Source of the DNA: Mesorhizobium loti R88b | Lineage (GTDB): Bacteria; Pseudomonadota; Alphaproteobacteria; Rhizobiales; Rhizobiaceae | DNA: 64,000 nt | Reading direction: 5' to 3' | NCBI RefSeq assembly: GCF_013170845.1 | Contig: NZ_CP033367.1 | Span: forward strand, 2,543,001 to 2,607,000 | In this document: piece after piece, positions 34,704 through 43,919 of the stretch | How the letters are laid out: each line of letters begins with the position of its first letter | Position numbering within the stretch: position 1 is the first letter of the stretch | Notes under the pieces: generated by a model | Databases searched by the model: none | What the model saw: the letters and a program-made list of their open reading frames with translations, nothing else | What the model was told of the DNA's origin: nothing | Translations under genes and position numbers: made by a program

Positions 34704-35841
34704 CTGAGATGACCTGCCCGTTGGACAGGATGTGGACCTTGTAGCCGCCAAAGATCTTCTGGGCTTCGCCGGCGGCGTAAAGCGCCTGATAGGCTTCGTG
34801 CGGGATGAGCGCGTGGTTCTCGTAGCTCGACACGCCCTGGCGCGCGGCTTCCAGGTCGTCGGTGTTGATGAAGAATTCCTGCGTCGTCTTTTCGCTCGAA
34901 AACAATCCCTTGCGGCCTGGTTTCTCGCCCTTGGAATAGACTTCCTGGATGGTCCAGGTCAGCAGCCAGGCATTCTCCGGCTTGCGCACCTTGGCGAGCA
35001 CCTCGGTCACTGTCGAATTGTTGTCGGTAATGCCCGCGGAATAGAAGGGTCCGAGCACCACGCGGCGCAACTGCTTGGGATGCAGCGGCTCGAAATCCTT
35101 GTCGAGGTTGACGGCAATCGTCGCCGGCGACAGCGTGTAGGCCGAGTTCTTCTCGGTGAAATCGTCGAAGCGATGGGCGAGCTCGGGATTGAGCAGGCCA
35201 TCGACCGGCAGCGGGATGTCAACCTTGTCGTTGAGCTTGCCATCCCGGTCGACGAGCTGGCGGATCATGCTCTCGGAGGAATCCTCCACTGTCACCATGT
35301 AGACCAGCGGCAGGTTGGCGCTGCCGTCGAAGGTCGCCCAATGAACGAGGTAGTAGGGCCGCGCCGTCTTTGGATTGACCGAGACCTTGGCCGTCTGCGC
35401 CAGCGTGAACGGCCCGAAAGTCTGCTCGCTCTTGACGTCCTCGAGATAGAGCCGCTCGGCCATCGACTTCTGCAGCGCTTCGGGGAATTCCTTGTGGCGC
35501 AGGATGAAGTCGGCCATCTCCTCGCGCAATTCGCCGGCCAGCGGTATGTTGGCGAGCCGGCTGTCTGCCTGGCGGCGGTCGTTTTCCAGTTCAAGCAGGT
35601 TCTGGAAGACCGGAAAACCGCTTTCGGCGCGCGAAATGCGGAACGTATCCATGAAGCCCAGCCGGTTGCGCCAGCAGCCAAAGGACTTGTCAAGCCGGGC
35701 GATGTATTCGGCGACGATCTTGGCGACGATGCCGTGCCGGTAGAGCGGCGAGCGGTCGTCGCGCATGAACACTTCAAGGCCGCTGAGCGCGGCCGTGATC
35801 GCCGAGAAATACCGCGCCGCCGCGTCGTTTTCGGGGGTCAT
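34696..35841 (-). CDS. Unknown protein of the AAA+ cluster
   Basis: A 381-residue soluble protein. An N-terminal helical part (residues 1-120, with LDKSFGCWRNRLGFMDTFRI) precedes a beta-rich middle (TARPYYLVHWATFDGSANLP, LVYMVTVEDSSESMIRQLV) and a C-terminus with FSSEKTTQEFFINTDDLEA. I cannot assign a family. It lies 40 bases after the coiled-coil gene and overlaps the small membrane protein gene, so it is in the same operon. Confidence 0.75.
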   Translation of the reverse strand: MTPENDAAARYFSAITAALSGLEVFMRDDRSPLYRHGIVAKIVAEYIARLDKSFGCWRNRLGFMDTFRISRAESGFPVFQNLLELENDRRQADSRLANIPLAGELREEMADFILRHKEFPEALQKSMAERLYLEDVKSEQTFGPFTLAQTAKVSVNPKTARPYYLVHWATFDGSANLPLVYMVTVEDSSESMIRQLVDRDGKLNDKVDIPLPVDGLLNPELAHRFDDFTEKNSAYTLSPATIAVNLDKDFEPLHPKQLRRVVLGPFYSAGITDNNSTVTEVLAKVRKPENAWLLTWTIQEVYSKGEKPGRKGLFSSEKTTQEFFINTDDLEAARQGVSSYENHALIPHEAYQALYAAGEAQKIFGGYKVHILSNGQVISDV

Positions 35842-35881
35842 GCTGTCAGCCCTGGGATTGTCGCACCGATGCGTGCGGCAA

Positions 35882-36970
35882 TTATGACTGCACGTAGTTG
35901 GCCGAATTGTGCTTCTTCAGCACCTCGTCGAAGCGGCGGGCAAAGGCGTCGTCGGCGAGCTTCTTGCGGCGCTGGATATCGGCGCTGGCGACCATGTTCT
36001 TCTCGTGCATTTCCAGGAGGTCGCCGATGTGCTTTTGCGAAGCGGCACCGATGCCGGCCATGGTTTCTTCCGCCGTGTTGTCGACCTGGCTGCCCAGCGT
36101 GTTGATCTTGTGGGCGACGTCCTGCTGCGCGGCGGTCTTCAGAGAATCTTCCAGCGCCTTGTAGAGCACGATGCGCTGCTCGGTATCGATGGTCAGCTTG
36201 TTGATCAGCGTCGACTGCGCGGCGATCTGGTTGTTGAGCGAATCGACGAAGGTCTGGAACATCGAGGTGTAGCGCTCCAGCGTCTGGCTCTCGGCCAGCA
36301 ATTCCTGCTCCTTGGCCTGCTTCTCGTTGTATTCGGTGGCGAGCACCGAGCGTTCGCCTTCGAGCTGCGTGCGGTCTTTCTGGTTGGTCGAGGCGGCGAT
36401 CTTGTTTTCGATGTCGAGCAGCATCGGGTTGAGCTCCTCGATGCGCTTCTGCACGGCTTCGAGGTTGGACATGGTGGTCTTGCGGCGCTCGATCACCTGC
36501 GACAGGCTGGCCTCGGAGGTCTTGTAGCGCTGGTCGAGAACTTCTTTCTGCGCCTTCAGGATGCCGACGATGGTGTCGGACTTGGCCAGAAGTTCCTGCA
36601 GGTTGCCGGCCAGCGACATGTTGCGGACGCGGTCTGTGCGCAGGCGCTGCTTGCGTTGCGCCGAAAAGATGCCGACGAAATTTTCCCAGCCGGAATAGTT
36701 CTTCATGCTCTCGAACTCGGCGCCGAAGACGTTGGTCGCGTCCTCAAGGCCGATGATCAGGTCGGCGATGTTGCCTTCCATCACCTTCTGTTGCTTCAGC
36801 ACATCCTCGATGCGGGCGTTCTCGATGTCGAAATTGGCGTCACCGATCTTCTTGTCCGATGTCGCGAGCGTGTCGAGTACGGTGCCGGACTGCTCGATCC
36901 TGGAGCGCATGTCCTGCACGACCTGCTTGGTCTTGGCTATTTCGGCATCGAAATTCTGCAATGTCGCCAT
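35882..36970 (-). CDS. Long coiled-coil protein, first gene of the AAA+ cluster
   Basis: A 362-residue, almost fully helical protein with heptad-like stretches (residues 130-330, e.g. LEAVQKRIEELNPMLLDIEN and AKEQELLAESQTLERYTSMF) and no membrane segment. The overall build recalls TelA/toxic-anion-resistance or phage-shock-type scaffolds, but no family motif is certain; a DUF6384 label is possible. GGGAGG precedes the ATG at 36970. As the first gene it probably supplies an abundant scaffold or the ATPase's substrate. Confidence 0.77.
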   Translation of the reverse strand: MATLQNFDAEIAKTKQVVQDMRSRIEQSGTVLDTLATSDKKIGDANFDIENARIEDVLKQQKVMEGNIADLIIGLEDATNVFGAEFESMKNYSGWENFVGIFSAQRKQRLRTDRVRNMSLAGNLQELLAKSDTIVGILKAQKEVLDQRYKTSEASLSQVIERRKTTMSNLEAVQKRIEELNPMLLDIENKIAASTNQKDRTQLEGERSVLATEYNEKQAKEQELLAESQTLERYTSMFQTFVDSLNNQIAAQSTLINKLTIDTEQRIVLYKALEDSLKTAAQQDVAHKINTLGSQVDNTAEETMAGIGAASQKHIGDLLEMHEKNMVASADIQRRKKLADDAFARRFDEVLKKHNSANYVQS

Positions 36971-37247
36971 AGGGGCCTCCCGCTTCGGCTTCCGGTCGCT
37001 GGCTGCGAACAGCGGCGAATATATGTGGGGCATCCGGGGATTGAAAGAAGGAATACATGGAGAGGCGCCAAAACAAAGAATCGTCTAAACCCTTGAAAGC
37101 CGGGCGCGGCGTGCGCATGACGGCTGAGTACTTTGTCTGTCGCCATTATGTTGAGTGGCTGGCTATTTAAGTTGCAATCGCTACCTATGAAAATGCTTGG
37201 TGAAGACCAGCTCCGTTTCCGGTGGTGTGGTTGTCAATCGACCACTA

Positions 37248-38615
37248 TCAGCCGCCTGCTTCGCGCTTGTGCACGTTGGGTGAGCCCTTCATACCCAGCA
37301 GACGGCGCCACCATCGTTGCGCACGCTTTTCCGCTTTACGAACCTCGGCGTGGCGTTCGAAAGGGATTCCGTATTTGCCGCAAGAGATGCAATTTTTGAC
37401 CTGGCCGCATTGGTCTTGCCAACACTGTACGTCTTGGGTCAGTGCCAGGGCAATGCGTTCCAGATGAAGATTGCCGGAGCCCTTGATCAGGATCAATTCA
37501 TTGGGGCGCAAAGTGGCCTTGATGTGGTCGGCGGCTTTGCGCACCGATCGCATTTCATGGAAACGGCCGCTATCGCGATCTTGATCAGAGGCACGCGCGC
37601 GGTGTGCGTTCTCGCCTACGAAAATGACCTCGTCCGCCGCCGCCCGAGCGTTTTGATAGACAGCGCGATAGGTCTTGTCAGCCTTGCCGACGTAATCCGA
37701 AATCTGCCCGACAATTGCGCGCTTGTGCGGCACGTCGGCCTTTTTCAGCGCGTCGAAAGCCAGGTTGAGGGAATGCAGAGGCGCCTTGTTCGTGTCGATG
37801 AGGAAAGCGGGTCCGCCCGGAACTTCCAATACACTGAAGCGATCGAAAAGCGGCTCGAAGCACGCAATACGCTCGCTGACATGGTCGGGGTCGATGCCGA
37901 GTTCGAGCGCTGTGGCTGCGGCGGCGGCAACCGGAAGCCAGAAGTGCTCGGCGACGAAGCGCGTGCGCAAAACGACAGCACCGCCCTGCCACCGCAGTTG
38001 CAAAGCCAGTCGGCTTGGGAAGGCTGCTTTGATATCGGTGGCGCGGTAGTCGGCGGTGTCACCGCGCCCGAAAGTCACCGTGCGCGCCATGCTCGCCTTG
38101 GCCATTGCCATGACACGCGGGTCATCCGCGTTCAGCATCGCCACACCTGCCAGCGGCAGTGATTGCACCAGCCACTGTTTTTCGATGGCGACCGCTTCGG
38201 CGCCCCGAAAGATCGATCGATGTTCGTCGGCGACCAGTGTGACAACAGCAATATCCGGTTTGAGCAAGGCCGCCATTGCCGCGACGCCGCTTTTGCCGCC
38301 GGCGGCAACCTCAATCACTGCATAGTCGGCGTCACGCGATAGACGTCGAAGCCCGCGGACGAGGGGTTTGAAGGTGTTGCCTTTGGTCTGTTTGTGGACG
38401 CGTCCCTCCGGTTCAAGGATAAAGGCCAGGAGTTCGGACGTGGTGGTCTTCGCAGAGCTGCCGGTGATGCCGATCACGGTAGCCCTGCTGCGGTGGCGCC
38501 GCCGGCGAGCCAGTTCGACATGGAAACACTTCTTGATGGCTCGAAAGAAGGTTCGAGTCTTTCCTTGCTTGTCGAAGCTGAGCACCTGCATCGCCCGGTC
38601 GACCAAGGCGCGCAT
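37248..38615 (-). CDS. Mur ligase-family protein (MurF-like) with a four-cysteine tail
   Basis: A 455-residue protein with the Mur ligase P-loop GITGSSAKTTTSELLAFI (about 48), VIEVAAGGKS (about 100), the mid-domain H/N region VADEHRSIF and LNADDPRV, and C-terminal domain LIDTNKAPLHSLNLAFDAL and LILIKGSGNLHLERIALAL. These enzymes join an amino acid or peptide to a carboxylate with ATP. The last 60 residues add CWQDQCGQVKNCISCGKYG, a likely zinc site absent from MurF. It is not next to cell-wall genes, so it is probably a paralogue with another substrate. GGAGG precedes the ATG. The interval 37034-37247 shows nothing further. Confidence 0.83.
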   Translation of the reverse strand: MRALVDRAMQVLSFDKQGKTRTFFRAIKKCFHVELARRRRHRSRATVIGITGSSAKTTTSELLAFILEPEGRVHKQTKGNTFKPLVRGLRRLSRDADYAVIEVAAGGKSGVAAMAALLKPDIAVVTLVADEHRSIFRGAEAVAIEKQWLVQSLPLAGVAMLNADDPRVMAMAKASMARTVTFGRGDTADYRATDIKAAFPSRLALQLRWQGGAVVLRTRFVAEHFWLPVAAAAATALELGIDPDHVSERIACFEPLFDRFSVLEVPGGPAFLIDTNKAPLHSLNLAFDALKKADVPHKRAIVGQISDYVGKADKTYRAVYQNARAAADEVIFVGENAHRARASDQDRDSGRFHEMRSVRKAADHIKATLRPNELILIKGSGNLHLERIALALTQDVQCWQDQCGQVKNCISCGKYGIPFERHAEVRKAEKRAQRWWRRLLGMKGSPNVHKREAGG

Positions 38616-38702
38616 GAACGATGTCCTCCGGGTTTGACGACAGCACATTCTGAGCGTGCATGCCGGCGCGCGCAACCCCCTGCTTGCCTGCGCAGAAATC
38701 GC

Positions 38703-39092
38703 TCAGGGCTTCGGATCGGCCTTCAGATAGGCGATGACGTTGGCGATGTCGTCGTCATTGCTGAGGCCGCCGAAGGCCATTTTGTTGCCGGGAACTTTGA
38801 GCTTGGGAGCCCTGAGATACTCAGCAAGATTTGCCTCGTCCCAGACGAGACCAGCAGCACCGGCACTCTTCATCCCTTCGGAATAGTGGCCAAGAAAGCT
38901 CTCGGCGGTGCCGGCGGTGCGGCCAACGACACCCAGCAAATGCGGACCGACCTTGTCGCGATCGGTCGCTGCTTCATGGCAGGCGATGCAGCGGTTGAAG
39001 ACTTTCTTTCCCAGCGCCGGATCGCCGTCAGCGTAAGCGCCAACAGTGGCCGCAAGGAGGAGAAGGCTGGCGGAGGAAACGGCTCGAAACAT
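38703..39092 (-). CDS. Class I c-type cytochrome
   Basis: A 129-residue exported cytochrome: signal peptide (MFRAVSSASLLLLAATVGAYA), haem-attachment motif CIACH (about residue 36) and the methionine ligand in GNKMAFGGL (about 105). The GPHLLGVVGRTAG segment is typical of cytochrome c2/c550. It carries electrons in the periplasm. Confidence 0.9.
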   Translation of the reverse strand: MFRAVSSASLLLLAATVGAYADGDPALGKKVFNRCIACHEAATDRDKVGPHLLGVVGRTAGTAESFLGHYSEGMKSAGAAGLVWDEANLAEYLRAPKLKVPGNKMAFGGLSNDDDIANVIAYLKADPKP

Positions 39093-39248
39093 GGCTGACC
39101 CGGAGAGCTCTGGCTGGAACGAGATGGCGCAAAATAGGGCTGAGGCCTTAACAAACGCTGCATCATGGCAGGATTGCTCCGGCTCTTCCTATCGTACTTC
39201 AGGACAATGGCGCGGCCGGGCCTGCGCCGGGAAGCGTGGCCATGCAGG

Positions 39249-40106
39249 TCAGGCCTGCTGCGCCAGGTCGCGGCGCAGGAAATCATGCAGCCGATCGACC
39301 GCCGGCGTCGTCGACAACGGGTTGCGCAGGATGCCGACTTCGAGATCCGGCAGTGCGGGAAGCCCTTCATTGGCACCAATGATGCGCAGCGACTGGGGCA
39401 CGCTGCGCTGAGCGAGGCCGGCGACGGCGAGTCCGGCCTGCACGACGGCAATCAGGCCAAGCAGGGAGGCGCTGGAATAGGTGCAACGGTAGGACCGGTC
39501 GGCTTCGCCAAGCGCCTGCAGTACACTCATCCTGGCGGCGCAGCCGGGCTCGAACAGCGCGACGGGCAAGGGATCGGCCTGCCAGGCGACATGGTTTGGC
39601 GAGGCGACCCAGACGAAGCGTTCCAGGCGGATGACGTCGAGCGGCTGGTCCGGCAGACGGGTGACGATCGCCAGGTCGAGCTTCCCCTCGGCCAGGGTTT
39701 TCACCAGCGCGGTCGACTGCTCGCAGATCAGTTCCACCGTCACCAGCGGGTGATCCTCGGCAAAGCGCGACAGCACGGGTGGCAGCAGGAAAGCGGCATA
39801 ATCGTCCGGCACGCCAAGGCGCACGCTGCCTGTCTCCTTCGGACGGGTGACGCTTGCCCAGGCCTCGTCCGACAGCTTCAGCAGCCGGCGCGCATAGATC
39901 AGGAAATCCTCGCCGATCGCGTTGGGGACGACCGTTCTCGGTCCTCGCACCAGAAGCTGGGTGCCCACCATCTCCTCCAGCCGCTGCATCTGCATTGAGA
40001 CCGCCGACTGGCTGCGGCCGACCCGGGGTGCCGCATTGGACAGGCTGCCGCTCTCGACGACGGCGACGAAGGTTTTCAGCAAATTGAGGTCGAGCGGAGC
40101 AGCCAT
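39249..40106 (-). CDS. LysR-family transcriptional regulator
   Basis: A 285-residue LysR protein: helix-turn-helix in LLKTFVAVVESGSLSNAAPR and SQSAVSMQMQRLEEMVGTQL, and an effector domain from about residue 90 (VRLGVPDDYAAFLLPPVLSR). It is divergent from an EamA transporter with a dyad between them and so probably regulates it. The ATG at 40106 gives the usual LysR N-terminus. Confidence 0.88.
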   Translation of the reverse strand: MAAPLDLNLLKTFVAVVESGSLSNAAPRVGRSQSAVSMQMQRLEEMVGTQLLVRGPRTVVPNAIGEDFLIYARRLLKLSDEAWASVTRPKETGSVRLGVPDDYAAFLLPPVLSRFAEDHPLVTVELICEQSTALVKTLAEGKLDLAIVTRLPDQPLDVIRLERFVWVASPNHVAWQADPLPVALFEPGCAARMSVLQALGEADRSYRCTYSSASLLGLIAVVQAGLAVAGLAQRSVPQSLRIIGANEGLPALPDLEVGILRNPLSTTPAVDRLHDFLRRDLAQQA

Positions 40107-40122
40107 GGTGCTATCAGCATAT

Positions 40123-40148
40123 CGAATAGCTAGGTCCAAATCTATTCG
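40123..40148. promoter_or_regulatory. Candidate LysR operator between lysR and the EamA gene
   Basis: CGAATAG-N12-CTATTCG is a perfect seven-base dyad in the 96-base divergent interval. Its spacing suits a LysR-type site. Confidence 0.5.
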
Positions 40149-40202
40149 CTTGTTTGAAAGCTATGCTGCTGGCCAGATGGTCCAACCCTTGAGGATTCTG
40201 CG

Positions 40203-41099
40203 ATGAAGGACCTGCCAACCGCCCGTTTTCCGGCCGCGAGCCTCGCCGTGGCGATGACGATCGCCGGCACGGTTGGCGCCTTCGTCACGGAATCGGGCCT
40301 GCATCCGGTCACCGTCGTCTTCTGGCGATGCGTGTTTGGCGCGATCTTCCTGGCCGCATGGTGCCTGCTGCGCGGCTATCTGCCGGACCGGACGCTGTCG
40401 CCGTCCCGCCTTGCGCTGGCCGCACTGGCCGGCGCCTGCATGGTGCTGAGCTGGACGGCGTTCTTCGCCGGCTTCGCCATGACGTCAATCGCCACGACGA
40501 CGATCGTCTATCACGTGCAGCCGTTCTTCGTGGTGTTGATCGGCGTGGTCTTCCTCAAGGAGCGCATCTCGCTTGACCAGATCCTGTGGATGCTCGGCGC
40601 GTTCCTTGGCGTCGTGCTGGCCAGCGGCCTCGTCGTCACCCACGGCCATGCCGATGCGAACTGGGCGCTGGGCATCGCGCTGACGCTGGGCGCTGCCCTG
40701 CTTTATGCCGTGGCGACGATGCTGGCCAAGGGTCTTGGACAACAGCGCGCGGAAATCACCGTGCTTTGCCAGACTCTGGTCGGTGTCGTCATGCTCGCCC
40801 CGTTCGCCGGCATCGGCCAGCATATCCCGCCGGCGTCGTGGGGCTGGGTGGCCGGGATCGGTGTCCTGCACACCGGCATTGCCTATGTGCTGATGAATTC
40901 GGCCTTCCCACGCCTGACCACGCCGGTGATCGGCGTGATCACCTTCATCTATCCGGTCGTTGCCATCATCGTCGATTGGGCGATCTATGCCCATCCGCTC
41001 GGACCGGCACAGGCGGCCGGCATGGCGCTGATCGCGCTGGCGACGCTCGGCGTGCGGCTCGGCTGGCGGTTTCCGATGCGGCGTGTCTCGGCCGCGTGA
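40203..41099 (+). CDS. DMT-family (EamA) transporter
   Basis: A 298-residue protein with ten predicted membrane helices in two EamA repeats (VTVVFWRCVFGAIFLAAWCL; ITVLCQTLVGVVMLAPFAGI). It probably exports an amino acid or metabolite. GAGGATT precedes the ATG. It is divergent from the LysR gene at 39249. Confidence 0.87.
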   Translation: MKDLPTARFPAASLAVAMTIAGTVGAFVTESGLHPVTVVFWRCVFGAIFLAAWCLLRGYLPDRTLSPSRLALAALAGACMVLSWTAFFAGFAMTSIATTTIVYHVQPFFVVLIGVVFLKERISLDQILWMLGAFLGVVLASGLVVTHGHADANWALGIALTLGAALLYAVATMLAKGLGQQRAEITVLCQTLVGVVMLAPFAGIGQHIPPASWGWVAGIGVLHTGIAYVLMNSAFPRLTTPVIGVITFIYPVVAIIVDWAIYAHPLGPAQAAGMALIALATLGVRLGWRFPMRRVSAA

Positions 41100-41105
41100 A
41101 CCCGG

Positions 41106-41717
41106 TCAACCCTTCATGAAGCCGATGAAATCGTCGGGTGCCGCGCGGCCCATCTCTTCTTCCCAGTGGCGGCGACAGAGCGAGACGTAGACGTCCTTGC
41201 CGATCGCCACCTGCTCGCCCTGGCGGGCCACCTTGCCGTCGGCGCCGAGACGCACGACCATCGTCGCCTTGCGGCCGCAGCGGCAGATGGTGCGCACCTC
41301 GCGCAGATCGTCGGCGATCGCCAGCAGCGCGCGCGAGCCGGAAAACAGCTTGCCCTGGAAATCGGTGCGCAGGCCGTAGCACATCACCGGAATGTTCAGC
41401 CGATCGGCGATGCGCGCCAATTGCCAGACCTGCTCTTCCTCGAGAAACTGCGCCTCGTCGACGAAGACGCAATGTACCGTCGTATGTTCGTGATGCTCGG
41501 CAACCCTGGCAAACAGGTCGTCGCCGTCGCGGAACATCTCGGCCTCGGTCTCCAGCCCGATGCGCGACGAGATCAGGCCGCTGTCGCCCTTGCGGTAATG
41601 GCCGGCGACGAACAGCATCGTCGTCATGCCGCGCTCGCGATAATTGTAGGATGCCTGCAAGAGCATCGTCGTCTTGCCGGCATTCATCGTTGCGTAGTTG
41701 AAGTAGAGTTTGGCCAT
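41106..41717 (-). CDS. tdk: Thymidine kinase
   Basis: A 203-residue type II thymidine kinase: P-loop NYATMNAGKTTMLLQ (about 10-22), Walker B-like VFVDEAQFL with the catalytic Glu (about 87), and a zinc site made by CRCGRKA (about 146) and CRRHW (about 187). It phosphorylates thymidine with ATP for salvage. AGAGGAA precedes the ATG. It converges with the EamA gene with six bases between the stops. Confidence 0.96.
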   Translation of the reverse strand: MAKLYFNYATMNAGKTTMLLQASYNYRERGMTTMLFVAGHYRKGDSGLISSRIGLETEAEMFRDGDDLFARVAEHHEHTTVHCVFVDEAQFLEEEQVWQLARIADRLNIPVMCYGLRTDFQGKLFSGSRALLAIADDLREVRTICRCGRKATMVVRLGADGKVARQGEQVAIGKDVYVSLCRRHWEEEMGRAAPDDFIGFMKG

Positions 41718-41908
41718 GTTCCTCTTCTAAGCCGACTTGGCCCAGGGCGGGGAGGGGCCGCCGCCGCATTCCCCTGAAAAAGCCGGAGCGTCCCTGAAAA
41801 GCTTCTCTCGCCCCTCCCAAAAAAATGTCTGACACGACAAAAGCGTCAGCCGTGTCGCTGATTGGCCAGTCCGCGCCGTTGATCGTGATTGCCTTGACGC
41901 TTGAATCC

Positions 41909-41923
41909 ACACCAGAATGGTGT
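41909..41923. promoter_or_regulatory. Small dyad upstream of choX
   Basis: ACACCA-GAA-TGGTGT is a perfect inverted repeat 74 bases before choX. It may be a repressor site; choline operons in rhizobia are often controlled by BetI-like proteins, but the motif is not proven. The interval 41718-41996 contains no gene. Confidence 0.3.
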
Positions 41924-41996
41924 TTGGCTGACGAAACAAGGCGGGCACAGAAACCGTAACTACGCTTCGCCAAAGAATCACAATGGGAGAATACCT

Positions 41997-42932
41997 ATGT
42001 CGCGTATGAATACCTTCGCCGCCGGCCTTGGCCTTGCGGCTTTGTTGTCCACGAGTGCCGCCTTTGCCGGTGATGCGGCAAGCTGCAAGGCGGTGCGTCT
42101 CTCCGATGTCGGCTGGACCGACATCCAGGCGACCACTGGCGTCGCATCCGTTCTGCTCACCGCGCTAGGCTATGCGCCACAAACGATCCAGCTGTCGGTA
42201 CCGGTGACCATGGCGTCGCTGAAGAACAAGGACCTTGACGTGTTCCTCGGCAACTGGATGCCGTCGATGACCAACGACATCAAGGACTACACCGCCGACG
42301 GTTCGGTCGAAACGATCAGCACCAACCTGACCGGTGCCGGCTACGGCATTGTCGTGCCGACCTATGTCGCGGATGCCGGCGTCAAGTCGCTGACCGACAT
42401 CGGCAAGTTCAAGGACAAGTTCAACGGCAAGATCTACGGCATCGAAGCGGGCAATGACGGCAACCGCATCATCCTCGACATGATCAAGAACCCGAAGGAC
42501 AATCTCGACGGTTTCGAGCTGGTCGAATCCTCGGAGGCCGGCATGCTGACCCAGGCCGAGCAGTCGATGAAGAACAATGAGTGGATCGCCTTCCTCGGCT
42601 GGACGCCGCATCCGGTGATGGGCGCCATGAAGATCACCTATCTCGACGGTATGGGTGACAGCGGCTTCGGCGCCGCGACCGTCTACACCAATGTGCGCAA
42701 GGGCTACACCACCGAATGCCCGAATGCCGGCAAGTTCATCGCCAATCTGAAGTTCAATCTGGACATGGAAGGCCAGATGATGGACGCGATCCTGAAGGGC
42801 GGCGACGCCAACACGGTGGCGGCCGCCTGGCTGAAGAAGAATCCGGATGCCGTAAAGCCATGGATTGCCGGTGTGACCACATTCGACGGTGGTGATGCCG
42901 CCGCAGCGATCAAGACCGCGCTCGGAAGCTGA
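41997..42932 (+). CDS. choX: Choline-type ABC transporter, periplasmic binding protein
   Basis: A 311-residue protein with a signal peptide (FAAGLGLAALLSTSAAFA) and an OpuAC-type fold. SDVGWTDIQATTGVASVLL and VFLGNWMPSMTNDI place the Trp residues of the cation-binding aromatic box; GWTPHPVMGAM and YTTECPNAGKFI follow. It binds choline or a related quaternary amine in the periplasm. GGGAGAA precedes the ATG. It is the first gene of choXWV, separated from choW by a hairpin. Confidence 0.9.
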   Translation: MSRMNTFAAGLGLAALLSTSAAFAGDAASCKAVRLSDVGWTDIQATTGVASVLLTALGYAPQTIQLSVPVTMASLKNKDLDVFLGNWMPSMTNDIKDYTADGSVETISTNLTGAGYGIVVPTYVADAGVKSLTDIGKFKDKFNGKIYGIEAGNDGNRIILDMIKNPKDNLDGFELVESSEAGMLTQAEQSMKNNEWIAFLGWTPHPVMGAMKITYLDGMGDSGFGAATVYTNVRKGYTTECPNAGKFIANLKFNLDMEGQMMDAILKGGDANTVAAAWLKKNPDAVKPWIAGVTTFDGGDAAAAIKTALGS

Positions 42933-42962
42933 GCCGACTGAATTCGGCAAGGCCGAACCAGG

Positions 42963-42996
42963 AAGGGCAGCCATCTTAGAAAAGGCTGCCCTTTTT
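42963..42996 (+). terminator. Hairpin with T-run between choX and choW
   Basis: AAGGGCAGCC, an 11-base loop, GGCTGCCCTT and a TTTTT run. It resembles an intrinsic terminator that lets the binding protein be made in excess over the permease and ATPase. Confidence 0.8.
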
Positions 42997-43064
42997 CATA
43001 TCCTGTGACAAGATGACGTTGCGCGAGCCGAGAGCAGGGCGGCTCCTGGACGAAGAGGGGTAAG

Positions 43065-43919
43065 ATGGATCCGATTTCGCAGTTCATGGTCGATCACAAG
43101 ATCCCGATCGGGGCCTGGGGAAAGGCGTTCTTCGGCTTCCTCACCGACAATTTCGACACCATCTTCAGAGCCTTCTCAAATGGCCTGAATTTCCTGCTCG
43201 ACGGGCTGGTCAACGTCCTCTTGATGGTGCCGCCGGTGCTGCTGGCCCTCATCATCGCTGCTATCGCCTGGCTGCTGCAGCGCTCGCGGCCGCTCGCCAT
43301 CGGTGTCTTCCTTGGCCTGATCTTCATCATCAACCAGAACCTCTGGAAGCAGACGGTGCAGACGCTGGTGCTGGTCGTCGCGGCCGCCGCCATGGCAATG
43401 GCCATCGGTGTGCCGCTCGGCATCTGGGCGGCGCACAAGCCGAAAGTCTACCGCATCATGCTGCCGGTGCTCGATCTGATGCAGACGCTGCCGACCTTCG
43501 TCTACCTGATCCCGGTGCTGACGCTGTTCGGCCTCGGCAACGCGCCTGGCCTCATCGTCACCATCATCTTCGTCATCCCGACCGCGGTCCGGCTCACCCA
43601 TCTCGGTGTCGTCTCGGTGCCGAAGTCGATCATCGAGGCCGGAGAGGCGTTCGGCGCCACCAAGAGCCAGCTTTTGTGGAAGGTGGAACTGCCCTCGGCG
43701 CTGCCGACCATCATGGCCGGCCTGACGCAGTCGATCATGCTGTCGCTGTCGATGGTGGTGTTCGCCGCGCTGATCGGGGCCGGCGGTCTCGGCACTGAAA
43801 TCAACCGCGCTCTCGGTTCGCGCCGCATCGACCTCGGGCTCGAAGCGGGCCTGGCCATCGTGGTGCTCGCCATCGTGCTCGACCGCATGACCCGTATCGC
43901 CGTTGGAGGCAAGAAATGA
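43065..43919 (+). CDS. choW: Choline-type ABC transporter, permease
   Basis: A 284-residue permease with about six membrane helices and the ABC-permease EAA loop (EAGEAFGATKSQLLWKVELP, about residue 188). It resembles ProW/OpuAB-type quaternary amine permeases. Its stop overlaps the choV start (ATGA). Confidence 0.92.
   Translation: MDPISQFMVDHKIPIGAWGKAFFGFLTDNFDTIFRAFSNGLNFLLDGLVNVLLMVPPVLLALIIAAIAWLLQRSRPLAIGVFLGLIFIINQNLWKQTVQTLVLVVAAAAMAMAIGVPLGIWAAHKPKVYRIMLPVLDLMQTLPTFVYLIPVLTLFGLGNAPGLIVTIIFVIPTAVRLTHLGVVSVPKSIIEAGEAFGATKSQLLWKVELPSALPTIMAGLTQSIMLSLSMVVFAALIGAGGLGTEINRALGSRRIDLGLEAGLAIVVLAIVLDRMTRIAVGGKK

Noticed and set aside
37133..37399. Small plus-strand ORF of 88 codons
   Set aside because: It overlaps the C-terminal end of the Mur ligase gene and has no ribosome site or recognisable feature.
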